This document shows, piece after piece, positions 53,447-61,496 of a DNA stretch of 64,000 nt (its first letter is position 1; every line of letters starts with the position of its first letter). The stretch covers positions 80,368-144,367 of the forward strand of contig NZ_BPET01000002.1 of the NCBI RefSeq assembly GCF_019654915.1, written 5' to 3'. This DNA comes from Shewanella sp. MBTL60-007. Lineage in GTDB: Bacteria; Pseudomonadota; Gammaproteobacteria; Enterobacterales; Shewanellaceae. A model generated the notes under the pieces. The model saw only the letters and a list, made by a program, of their open reading frames with translations. It was not told the origin of the DNA and ran no database searches. The translations under genes and the position numbers were made by a program.

Positions 53447-53509
53447 CAAGGCGCTGCTGTCGGACAAATTCTCCGCTACGCTTCAAATTTGCCGCAGAGC
53501 GCGGCGTTA
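53444..53509 (+). repeat. attC-like integron recombination site
   Basis: The 66-base imperfect palindrome starts TAAC-AAG-GCGCT and ends AGCGC-GGC-GTTA, the box-spacer-box arrangement of attC sites. Inside, CGG/CCG and AAATT/AATTT pair around a 15-base loop with unpaired bases. It begins at the effector's stop codon. GTTAGC at 51885-51890 could be the matching left joint, giving a cassette of about 1.6 kb. No integrase gene is in the window. Confidence 0.7.
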
Positions 53510-53898
53510 CAGCACATACGTTTCCTAATTCTACAAACTACCTTAGAGCCTTTTAACCACAGTCCAATAACGAGCTAAAGCTTTAGCGATAACTCTAAAT
53601 GTCAAAGGTTATGCTTTTCTAACTCAGTGTAGACACGGCCGTGACCGTCCATGACATGGACGTCATGGTCGAGCTTACAAGGATGTATTTATAGCGTGTC
53701 ACGGCAGTGTCTGCACATGCGCTGGCCGCAGGCCATTGGAACCACTTTTGTTAGATGTAACTCTTAGCCAAAAATATATCGACTCTATGTTGCATTTACC
53801 ATCAATCAAAACTGAATTCATTAGGTTGACGGTTTAACGCAAATATTATTGCGAACTCCAAAACAAAGGCGCCCGCTATGACGCCCAGTCACATTCGA
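53447..53898. other. Intergenic region right of the CBASS cassette
   Basis: Holds the attC-like site and repeat copy B. The remaining bases (53513-53615, 53760-53898) show no gene. The alkylsulfatase stop lies at the right end. Confidence 0.6.
53631..53712 (-). repeat. 82-nt structured palindromic repeat, copy B (inverted)
   Basis: Read on the minus strand it aligns without gaps to copy A at 51539. The terminal arms AGACACTGC/GCCGTGTCT are followed by the inner arm GCCGTGAC/GTCACGGC and a distal hairpin CCATGAC/GTCATGG around the constant TCCA. The stems differ from copy A but remain paired. Flanking TCTAAC (53618) and GTTAGA (53750) enclose it. Confidence 0.8.
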
Positions 53899-55908
53899 CT
53901 AAGGTGTGACAATATTAAACACACCTTTGGGTTTATCTAACGATGAAAAGAAGCTGACTAAATCAAGCTTGCTGCCCTCAATTTCAAGCTCGTCAGAAAA
54001 CAGTACCTCTTTCACTCCAGCATTGCCTATGATGAGGTCGACAAATAGCTCATGACTAATGTTTAATGTCGCGTTGGCCTTGGCAGATTTTGGCGCGAGC
54101 TTATGATGCAGAACCGCATTGTTAAGGCTTAATACGTAGTTTCTATCGAGATCGGTAAAGTTAATATTGAGTACAAACTCCTCACCGAAGACTTCAGGGC
54201 CGATCACCCGCGTTGCCATTGACTGCATAAAGTTATCGAGTGGAGAGTGCAGTAAGATCTGCTTCATAGAGGCGAGATCGATACCCTTTTCAGGACTGCC
54301 GTGGCGCAGCTCATAGGCAGCACTAAGGTACACATCTCGCCACGGCGCCGATTCCGCTTGATAGCCTAACTGATCATAGATATGTGCAAGTAACGCTTTT
54401 GCCTTATGGTTATCAGCATCGCTAACCACCAGATGGTTGATCAGCTCGGCTGCCCAGCGATACTCCCCTGAGTCCACTGCCAGTTGTGTTGCCGCCATGA
54501 CCTTATCTGTGCCCCCCATTAGTTCAACATACTTAATGGCGGTTGCGGTGGCTGGCAGCGGATCTAAGTTAACTGGGTTGGCGTCGTACCAGCCTAAATA
54601 AGCTTGATACACCGCCTTGGCATTGTGCTTAACTGTGCCGTAGTAACCGCGACTAGCAAAAGTATTAGAAAGTGATGGCGGCATTTGAATTTTTTCGGCA
54701 ATTTCAGCCGGAGTCAGCCCGGCGTTAAGCATACGCACCGACTGATCATGAATATACTTATAAGTATCACGCTGCTTTTCTAAAAACTCATTCACCTCGG
54801 CTTGGCCCCAGATAGGCCAATGATGACTGCCAAAATAGACTTTGGTATCTCGCTGAGCATTGAGGGCTTCATCAATTGCTCGGCTCCATACCAATGCGTC
54901 ACGCACCTTTGCACCACGTAACGTATACAAATTATGCATATTTTTAGACACTAATTCGGCGCCGCAATAAGCCTGCTGCTCTGGCAGGTAAAAAGTAAAC
55001 TCGGCGGGGGCTTCTGAGCCTGATACGATTTGAAATTCAAAGGGAACGCCATCTATCTCCATAGCAGAGTCATGCCCGACCACCACATTTGGACTAAGAA
55101 TGCCAAATTCACCAAAGGCTGGCTCTTTGCCTAAACCTGAATCGATATGCCCCCGATCCGAACGCGGCAGCTGTTTACCATACATGTACATGGCGCGGCG
55201 ACTCATGGCTGTGCCAGCCATGACATTCTCGCTGGTCGCCTCATGCATAAAGCCTGCTGGGGCGATGATATCGACTTCCTCAGCAAAGACCTCTCCATCA
55301 GCCAATAAACCGAGTGCACCGCCAAAGTGATCCATATGACTGTGAGTAAAAATGATGGCTGAAACAGGCCGCTCTCCTAATGTTTTATTCAGAAAATCAA
55401 AGGCGACCTTTGCGGTTTCGGCAGTGGTAAGTGGATCAACAATAATCCATCCGCTATCCCCCTTAATCACCGTCATGTTGGCCAAATCAAAACCCCGTAA
55501 CTGATAGACATCGGTCGTAACCTCAAACAGTCCATCGATATTATTCAGGCGAGCTTGGCGCCAAAGGCTGGGGTTAACACTCTCAGGCGCTTCTCCCTCA
55601 ATAAAGTCATAAGCGGTTCTATCCCAGACAATGTTACCACTGGTATCGAGCACTCTCAGCTCTGGCATTTTGGCGATAAAGCCGCGATTGGCATCGTCAA
55701 AATCCTGAATATCATCGAAAGGAAGCTGAGATAAGAGGCGCTGATTTGCCTCAATGGTATGGGGACTTGCGGCTGTAAAGCCTGCGCCATCAACCTCTGT
55801 GAGCGAACCTTCTGAGGTGTTGCTCTCTGGCTGGCAGCCGACAATAAAAAAAGCAGTTAATCCCGCAAGTAAATAGGGCTTGAGCGTCTCTGTTTTTGTT
55901 ATTCGCAT
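53899..55908 (-). CDS. Alkyl/aryl sulfatase, SdsA1-like metallo-beta-lactamase fold lipoprotein
   Basis: The 669-residue enzyme has a lipobox ending at Cys 25 and the zinc motif THSHMDHFGG at 188-197. It also has a dimerisation helical region around 400-530 and a C-terminal SCP2-like domain (FVLNINFTDLDRNYVLSLNN). The family hydrolyses long-chain alkyl sulfates such as SDS. The lipid anchor suggests a periplasmic or surface location. The AraC regulator gene just upstream, in the same direction, is the likely controller. Confidence 0.93.
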   Translation of the reverse strand: MRITKTETLKPYLLAGLTAFFIVGCQPESNTSEGSLTEVDGAGFTAASPHTIEANQRLLSQLPFDDIQDFDDANRGFIAKMPELRVLDTSGNIVWDRTAYDFIEGEAPESVNPSLWRQARLNNIDGLFEVTTDVYQLRGFDLANMTVIKGDSGWIIVDPLTTAETAKVAFDFLNKTLGERPVSAIIFTHSHMDHFGGALGLLADGEVFAEEVDIIAPAGFMHEATSENVMAGTAMSRRAMYMYGKQLPRSDRGHIDSGLGKEPAFGEFGILSPNVVVGHDSAMEIDGVPFEFQIVSGSEAPAEFTFYLPEQQAYCGAELVSKNMHNLYTLRGAKVRDALVWSRAIDEALNAQRDTKVYFGSHHWPIWGQAEVNEFLEKQRDTYKYIHDQSVRMLNAGLTPAEIAEKIQMPPSLSNTFASRGYYGTVKHNAKAVYQAYLGWYDANPVNLDPLPATATAIKYVELMGGTDKVMAATQLAVDSGEYRWAAELINHLVVSDADNHKAKALLAHIYDQLGYQAESAPWRDVYLSAAYELRHGSPEKGIDLASMKQILLHSPLDNFMQSMATRVIGPEVFGEEFVLNINFTDLDRNYVLSLNNAVLHHKLAPKSAKANATLNISHELFVDLIIGNAGVKEVLFSDELEIEGSKLDLVSFFSSLDKPKGVFNIVTP

Positions 55909-56021
55909 AGGTAAAGGCTCGGTTGTTAAAAACTACAAACCAACCTATTACATACCGACAACATCATGGTTATCATTTTTCGCCAAATCAATTGTTAGAG
56001 GCAAAACTGAACCGAGTATAA

Positions 56022-57068
56022 CTAAGCCGATGAATCTGCTACCTGTCGATATTGCGAGGGACTCATCCCCCGCCAAGATTTGAATGATCGGGTAAAGTTA
56101 CTCACACTGCTATAGCCTAAAGTGTCGGACAGTAAGCTAATGGGCATATCGGTGTTAATGAGGTAATGATGTGCTAACTCTTGGCGTTTGAGTTTAAGCA
56201 ACTCTCTAAAGCCCGTTCCTTCCAGCTGCAAATAGCGACCTAAGCTACGTTCGCTAATATTGTACATCTGGGCTATTTTAGCTGCAGTAGGCTCTTGATT
56301 AAGTAAGCTTGCATGGATCCCTTGACTGGTTTTCTGTCGCCAACTCAATGCCTGCATATTATGCAGGTATTGACGAACAGCCAATTCATTAGACTCAGCT
56401 AATTGCGGATCTTTGGTCAGTGACGTCTGCTCCAGAACACTTCTATCCATCCACATACAGTTATCCACGGCATTAATTACCACAGGACAACCGAAGCAGT
56501 CTTGCCATGGCTGAAGCGATTTAGGCTCGCTACGCATTAACTCTACCTTACGCACAAAGTGTCCATGACCAACCATCTGCTTACCCTGCTGCATCAAGCT
56601 ACTAAAAAACGCATCGATAGCGAGCTCGCTGATCTCAACCCCGTTTAGGGGGCTAATGGTAAATCCAAGCCACTGAGGTGTACGTTGTAGGCGGATCTGA
56701 CCGCTATTACTCACGAGGGCTGAATATTCGGGGAGTGCTTCGAAGGCTTGCGCTAATGAGTCACAGCTCATCATGAGCCTGCCTAATGAGTGAAAGTGTA
56801 TAGGGAAAGCATACTGGCCAACGGTTAGCCCAAACGCATCCGATGCAGACGCCTGCTCGGCTGCTTGCCAAAGTCGAGTCATCTTATGGATTTCAACACG
56901 ACCACTCGGCTGCGCTTCCAATGCACCAAGATCTAACCCAACTCGCTCAAATAATGCCTTAGGCTCGATATTGCTAACACTTAATGCTCTAGCAATTGCC
57001 AGAGACCAAGCCGCAATCGTGGTGTAGCTAGCTGAGTTCAAGGTATCCGAGTCCAAACTAACGTCCAA
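56022..57068 (-). CDS. AraC-family regulator with arabinose-binding-like N-domain
   Basis: The 348-residue protein has the N-terminal domain of OruR/ArgR-like AraC regulators (YTTIAAWSLAIARALSVSNI, FPIHFHSLGRLMMSCDSLAQ). The C-terminal double HTH is IAQMYNISERSLGRYLQLEG and LLSDTLGYSSVSNFTRSFKS, ending WRGMSPSQYR. It lies upstream of the alkylsulfatase in the same direction, so control of that gene by an organic sulfate or fatty product is likely. Confidence 0.9.
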   Translation of the reverse strand: MDVSLDSDTLNSASYTTIAAWSLAIARALSVSNIEPKALFERVGLDLGALEAQPSGRVEIHKMTRLWQAAEQASASDAFGLTVGQYAFPIHFHSLGRLMMSCDSLAQAFEALPEYSALVSNSGQIRLQRTPQWLGFTISPLNGVEISELAIDAFFSSLMQQGKQMVGHGHFVRKVELMRSEPKSLQPWQDCFGCPVVINAVDNCMWMDRSVLEQTSLTKDPQLAESNELAVRQYLHNMQALSWRQKTSQGIHASLLNQEPTAAKIAQMYNISERSLGRYLQLEGTGFRELLKLKRQELAHHYLINTDMPISLLSDTLGYSSVSNFTRSFKSWRGMSPSQYRQVADSSA

Positions 57069-57101
57069 CGATGAAATAATTAACGGGTAAAAAAACTAAA
57101 A

Positions 57102-57596
57102 TCACAGCGACTCACCATGACGACGAATATGAGTGATAAGCCCATGCTTATCAAACTCTAGGCTAATCACACTGAGGCGTTCAATATCCAGTGTCTGGCT
57201 CTGGCCTGTGGGTTTAATTTTACCTTTTTCTACCAGCTTGATAACCACGACGTTGGGGCCGACCATCATCTGTTGGATCTGCACTTGATTCTCTAAGGTT
57301 TGCTGTTTCATTTTCTCAATTAGGCGGGCGCGTAACTTGGCTTTATCGGCAGAGAAAGTCACCTTATAATGGACATACTCATCGATAAAACTCTCTGATA
57401 ACAAGCTAAGGTAACAGTCGATATCCTCAACCCCGCTATCGAGCCTCTGCCTAGCGTTCTTCGCCTCGACAAAATCCAATCCCTTCTGTTTAAGCTGAGC
57501 TTCACTTAAGCCTGCTAATGCAAAACTAAAGTTTGAAAACACCATTGTTGCTACAAATAGCGATAATAGCCACGCCACTCTATTACACATAATCAA
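57102..57596 (-). CDS. Exported SnoaL/NTF2-like hypothetical protein
   Basis: The 164-residue product has an N-terminal signal (AWLLSLFVATMVFSNFSFA) and a small alpha+beta domain with AKNARQRLDSGVEDIDCYLS and DERLSVISLEF-like strands, similar to NTF2/SnoaL folds. No catalytic residues can be assigned. It precedes the AraC gene by 33 bases and may be part of the sulfatase operon. Confidence 0.7.
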   Translation of the reverse strand: MIMCNRVAWLLSLFVATMVFSNFSFALAGLSEAQLKQKGLDFVEAKNARQRLDSGVEDIDCYLSLLSESFIDEYVHYKVTFSADKAKLRARLIEKMKQQTLENQVQIQQMMVGPNVVVIKLVEKGKIKPTGQSQTLDIERLSVISLEFDKHGLITHIRRHGESL

Positions 57597-57733
57597 TCCC
57601 TGTTTTTAGATAATGGTAAATGCGATTTCAAACTTGTATCAGCTACCTTAGCATCAAAAGATATTGAGCAAATACTATCCATTAAAAACAGGTTATCAGC
57701 TTGCATGAACGCTGTCACCTAAACACAAGGGCC

Positions 57734-57761
57734 AATAAAAAAGGCTCAAACGAGAGCCTTT
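57734..57761 (-). terminator. nrfA terminator
   Basis: AAAGGCTC/GAGCCTTT with a 6-base loop, and a T run on the minus strand. It lies 23 bases after the nrfA stop. Confidence 0.88.
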
Positions 57762-57783
57762 AATTCAATCACAATACAAGCGG

Positions 57784-59193
57784 TTAGTAACCGTAACGAG
57801 TCACTTCTGACCAGTTTTTATCGACCTCTTGCTTAATAAACTGCTGCTTCTGCTCGGTTAACTTATCAAGCTTAATTCCCACAGCGGCTTGAGCCGACTC
57901 TTTGCTGCTAATGTCAGGGTAATCAACCTTAGTCACAGCGAACATCTTCAAAATTTCGGCTAGCGATTCACGGGCATAGTTGACCTGCTTGATCGACATA
58001 TCGAGCAGCGCGTTCCCCTCTTTTGGGTTATGAGCATATAAACCATGGGACGCCATGGCAAAATCCCAGCGCCACTGCGAGTGACGAATCGCCATAATTG
58101 CATCGTTCATCAACGGCCAAGTTGCTCCCGCTTCCCACGCCGCTGCAGCCTCGTAATGAGCTTTTACTAGCAGATCTTCTACTTCTCGCGCCTTAGCGTT
58201 AATTGTCGCCTTACTGTTCTCAAGAGACTTGATAATGGTTTTTTCACTCTTATGGCAGTTTTGGCAAACCGAGTCGAAATGATCCAGTGCCTTACTCACC
58301 TTGTGGCTGGTAAAGGTATTGCCACTTGCGTCTGTCTCTTCAGGCATATGGCAGGTAATACAGGTCACCCCAGCCTCTGCATGTTCACTTCTTACCCAGT
58401 GCTCAAACTCTGGATGACGCGCCTTGAGGATGGGGGTTTTAGAGATAGGATGGATCCACTCATAGAAGCGACGAGTATCATAGTACTTCTCAATATCGTC
58501 AACATTGTTACCAAAGATCCAAGGGATATTGACCTTGTCACTGCGTTCCGGCTGGAAGTAGTAAGTCACATGGCACTGACCACAAACCTGCGCACCTTGC
58601 ATATTCGCATCTTGCTTATCGAAAGGCAGGTGCACTTTGGCCATCGCATCTTGGGCGTGAGGACGGGGTAACGCCAGCTCAGCCTTACCGTCCACATGAC
58701 AGTCGGTGCAGTACACAACACTGTTTATCTCTGTCCCGAGGTCGGTAAAGTTCTTGGCCGAGAAGCCCTCCACACCTAGCTCTTTCATCAGCCTTGGGGC
58801 ATCGGGTGTCTTACAGGTCCAGCAACTGGCCGACAAGCCCTTATCTCCGGCAGCTGGCGGCACGCCTGTACGCAGCGTATGAGTCACATCCGCAACGGCA
58901 AAATGATGGCCTCGTGGGCTGTTATATTCTTTAGCAAATGACGAGCCTGCCCATAAAATAATGGCTGCAGGGTAGCTCGCAAGCATATCTTCACGCTCAG
59001 TTTGCTCTGAGGTCTCCTGCCAGCTCTCATACTGCACTGGAAACTTAGCCCTTAGTGCCTTGTCGCGTTGCTGCTGCTCTTTTGCGCCTGCAGTCTGTGC
59101 ATTGGCATTTTCCTCTGCCTGCACACTCGTTATCGGCATTAGCAAGGCTAAAGATATCGACCCGGCAATTTTTATCAGATTTTTTACTGTCAT
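57784..59193 (-). CDS. nrfA: Ammonia-forming cytochrome c552 nitrite reductase NrfA
   Basis: The periplasmic pentahaem enzyme has the active-site haem motif CWTCK (about residue 124) and four CXXCH motifs: CTDCH, CGQCH, CITCH, CQNCH. It reduces nitrite to ammonia with six electrons and is the end of nitrate ammonification in Shewanella. I take ATG 59193, after which a signal peptide (ending SVQA) follows, giving 469 residues. The TTG at 59208 has its ribosome site too close. No nrfBCD genes are adjacent, so electrons probably come from CymA. Confidence 0.96.
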   Translation of the reverse strand: MTVKNLIKIAGSISLALLMPITSVQAEENANAQTAGAKEQQQRDKALRAKFPVQYESWQETSEQTEREDMLASYPAAIILWAGSSFAKEYNSPRGHHFAVADVTHTLRTGVPPAAGDKGLSASCWTCKTPDAPRLMKELGVEGFSAKNFTDLGTEINSVVYCTDCHVDGKAELALPRPHAQDAMAKVHLPFDKQDANMQGAQVCGQCHVTYYFQPERSDKVNIPWIFGNNVDDIEKYYDTRRFYEWIHPISKTPILKARHPEFEHWVRSEHAEAGVTCITCHMPEETDASGNTFTSHKVSKALDHFDSVCQNCHKSEKTIIKSLENSKATINAKAREVEDLLVKAHYEAAAAWEAGATWPLMNDAIMAIRHSQWRWDFAMASHGLYAHNPKEGNALLDMSIKQVNYARESLAEILKMFAVTKVDYPDISSKESAQAAVGIKLDKLTEQKQQFIKQEVDKNWSEVTRYGY

Positions 59194-59267
59194 TTGTTTT
59201 TCTATCAACCTTATGTTTTTACTGAACTCTTCTCTATTTTTAATCAGTTTTCTTTTAAGAATGAAAC

Positions 59268-60479
59268 CTATCCTGGCCGGCCGTCGATACGTGGTTTAGA
59301 GAGTATCGAGGCGTAATTAAATACAAACATCGCAAAAGCTAATGACCAAAAACCTCCCGCAAGCCATAACCATAACTGGTACTCGGCAGGTGCGACTATC
59401 GGCATAACAGCACGTAATATTGCCGCGATTGGCAAGCAAGCGAAGGCTAACACCATATTAGGACCTTCGTAGATATTGCGACTGGTGTGGCCTAAGGAGA
59501 CTCTGGAGATCATGGACAGACATATCCCAGCTAACGAGCCAATGGCAAACAGATGCAATAGGTGACGATAGGCCATAGTGTCATCAATACGCCAAGCCAT
59601 GGCTAATAATGTTATTGGTAACAGCAAATATGAGACTTGCAGCGACCAAAGCATCGGCTCTTTCAGTGTCTTATGGGGATTCCATCGTGACCAGCGTAGC
59701 AAGTGTAATCCACCTGCGGCGTATAGTAACGCTTGCTCCACCTCTTTGGGCATCACCTGACTAATCGCCTGCACAACTAAAGCCACCATAATAATGATTA
59801 AGCTGTTATCAAGCAGAGCGATAGGCTCAGGTTTCGTCGCTTTGATGCGAATTGCTGTAAAGAAGGGAATTACGCGCCCACCGACGATAGTGATCAGTAG
59901 CCCTAACCACCACAGCATCGATTGCCAAATTTGCTGGCTCAGTGAAAAATCTCTCTCACTTAGAGCGTAGTAGCTTAAAAGATTAATCATCATCGCCACC
60001 AGCAGCATGATAGGAAAGCCGATATTGTGCCACTGTTTAACCTTATAGATACTTCGCCAAAGTTTAATCGCGGTCAAACCTAAAAACAGCGAGTCCAGTA
60101 GTGCCGGTAGCCACAGTGGAATCGACACTGGCAGCAATAGAGTCAACCTTGCCAATAACCAGCAAGCGAACGTCAGCGCCAAAGCCCAGCCTTTCATACC
60201 TGGCTGATTCGTCCAGTTTTGAACCGCTGTCAGCAAAAAGCCACATACGATTGCCAATGCAAAGCCAAACAACATCTCATGGGGATGCCACCACAGGGGA
60301 ACGACTTTTACCCAAAAGTCCGTCTGGAATAAACTGTATTGGGGATAGAACCAGGTCAGTAGCCATAGCGGCACGAATAGCATTGCAACACTTGCGCCAC
60401 CTAAGAAAAAAGGTCTAAACCCCAAGCGCAAGATAGCCGGAATTTTTTCCGTCGCTTTTGGATCATCAATATTCAGCAT
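59268..60479 (-). CDS. nnrS: NnrS-family nitric oxide response membrane protein
   Basis: The 403-residue protein starts at ATG 60479 (AAGG six bases upstream). It has the NnrS signature LRLGFRPFFLGGASVAMLF, WHPHEMLFGFALAIVCGFLL and GRVIPFFTAIRIKAT, in about twelve membrane segments. NnrS binds haem and copper and protects against nitrosative stress. It lies 75 bases before nrfA in the same direction and has an NsrR site match in front, so nitric oxide may control the pair. Confidence 0.92.
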   Translation of the reverse strand: MLNIDDPKATEKIPAILRLGFRPFFLGGASVAMLFVPLWLLTWFYPQYSLFQTDFWVKVVPLWWHPHEMLFGFALAIVCGFLLTAVQNWTNQPGMKGWALALTFACWLLARLTLLLPVSIPLWLPALLDSLFLGLTAIKLWRSIYKVKQWHNIGFPIMLLVAMMINLLSYYALSERDFSLSQQIWQSMLWWLGLLITIVGGRVIPFFTAIRIKATKPEPIALLDNSLIIIMVALVVQAISQVMPKEVEQALLYAAGGLHLLRWSRWNPHKTLKEPMLWSLQVSYLLLPITLLAMAWRIDDTMAYRHLLHLFAIGSLAGICLSMISRVSLGHTSRNIYEGPNMVLAFACLPIAAILRAVMPIVAPAEYQLWLWLAGGFWSLAFAMFVFNYASILSKPRIDGRPG

Positions 60480-60492
60480 AGTCCACCTTACA

Positions 60493-60515
60493 AACAAGCA
60501 TTTCAAATGCCACTT
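60493..60515 (-). promoter_or_regulatory. NsrR operator match upstream of nnrS
   Basis: Two 11-base halves around a central C, AACAAGCATTT and AAATGCCACTT, match 9 of 11 bases each of the published NsrR consensus (AAGATGYATTT-N-AAATRCATCTT). It lies 14 bases before the nnrS start. NsrR is the NO-sensing repressor of such genes. Placement near the start fits repression. Confidence 0.7.
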
Positions 60516-60873
60516 TAATTTAATCGTCAGTGTATCCGCGCCTATTCGTGATAACAATCACTATCGCTTTAGATTATAGCTTCTGTGACCCATGTAGCTA
60601 TCTGGCTGTTTTAAAACTATATCTTTTGGAGTAGACGGCTCACCAAGCAACATACTTCTAGTGGCACTAGGTACAGACTATCACGCCAATTTGACATTAG
60701 ACCGAGCAAGTTCCCCCATGGATTGCCACCTGATAAACCCAAACTCGAGTCGTTTATATAAGGCTATCGCCAACGGAAAACTAAGCCATCTAAATGCCTA
60801 AAAACAGTTAGCGTATCTTGCTGTCTATGCTAGATTAAATAGTAATCTGTAATGTCAACTGGCTGGATAAAAA
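60516..60873. other. Divergent promoter region of nnrS and kefF-like genes
   Basis: No gene is seen. GTGATAACAATCAC at 60547-60560 is a short palindrome of unknown role. Confidence 0.4.
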
Positions 60874-61494
60874 ATGACACTCGCTGCAAAGAAAATCCTC
60901 GTGCTCTATGCACATCCCTCCCAAGAACGATCCGAAATTAATACTCCACTCTTTAAAGCGACCCAATTACAGCCAAATGTGACCGCAGTTGATCTCTATG
61001 GGGAATATCCCACATTTAGGATCAACATAGACAAAGAGCAACAAAGACTCAGAGACCACGACATCGTGGTCTTTATGTTTCCACTGTATTGGTACTCCAC
61101 TCCAGCTATTTTAAAAGAGTGGCAAGATCTGGTATTAGAGTACAACTTCGCCTATGGAGCTAAGGGCAAAACCCTGTGCGGCAAGACCTTTCTGTGCGCT
61201 CTTAGTGCCGGAGGCAGTGAGTCAGCATACTGTGAGGAAGGCTATAACCATTTCACCTTGAGGGAGTTACTTCGCCCCCTTGAACAGATGGCCAACTTAA
61301 CTGGCATGACCTTCTTAGCACCGTTCGCTTTGTTCTGTGCCCGAAGCGCCTCCGATGAAAACCGTGTGGATACTCATGTTCAAAAGTGGGTGAGAACACT
61401 CAGAGCACTCAGTGAGGACAGGTTTGATATCGAACAGGCGCAATCGCTCGAAAAACTCAATGGTCACCTCGACCTGTTGATCCGGGAGCACTAA
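60874..61494 (+). CDS. kefF: KefF/KefG-type NAD(P)H oxidoreductase
   Basis: The 206-residue flavodoxin-fold protein has KKILVLYAHPSQERSEIN at the FMN site, FMFPLYWYSTPAILKEWQDL, and KTFLCALSAGGSESAYCEEG. These proteins are the cytoplasmic ancillary subunits needed for full activity of glutathione-gated Kef potassium channels and act as quinone oxidoreductases. The antiporter gene starts two bases after its stop, so the pair is co-expressed. The choice between kefF and kefG cannot be made by sequence alone. Confidence 0.88.
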   Translation: MTLAAKKILVLYAHPSQERSEINTPLFKATQLQPNVTAVDLYGEYPTFRINIDKEQQRLRDHDIVVFMFPLYWYSTPAILKEWQDLVLEYNFAYGAKGKTLCGKTFLCALSAGGSESAYCEEGYNHFTLRELLRPLEQMANLTGMTFLAPFALFCARSASDENRVDTHVQKWVRTLRALSEDRFDIEQAQSLEKLNGHLDLLIREH

Positions 61495-61496
61495 TC

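Noticed and set aside
53618..53757. A second, longer attC site with TCTAAC and GTTAGATG boxes
   Set aside because: The inner part is copy B of the 82-nt repeat, and the corresponding ends of copy A do not form a box pair, so the boxes may be chance. Kept only as a note to the repeat.
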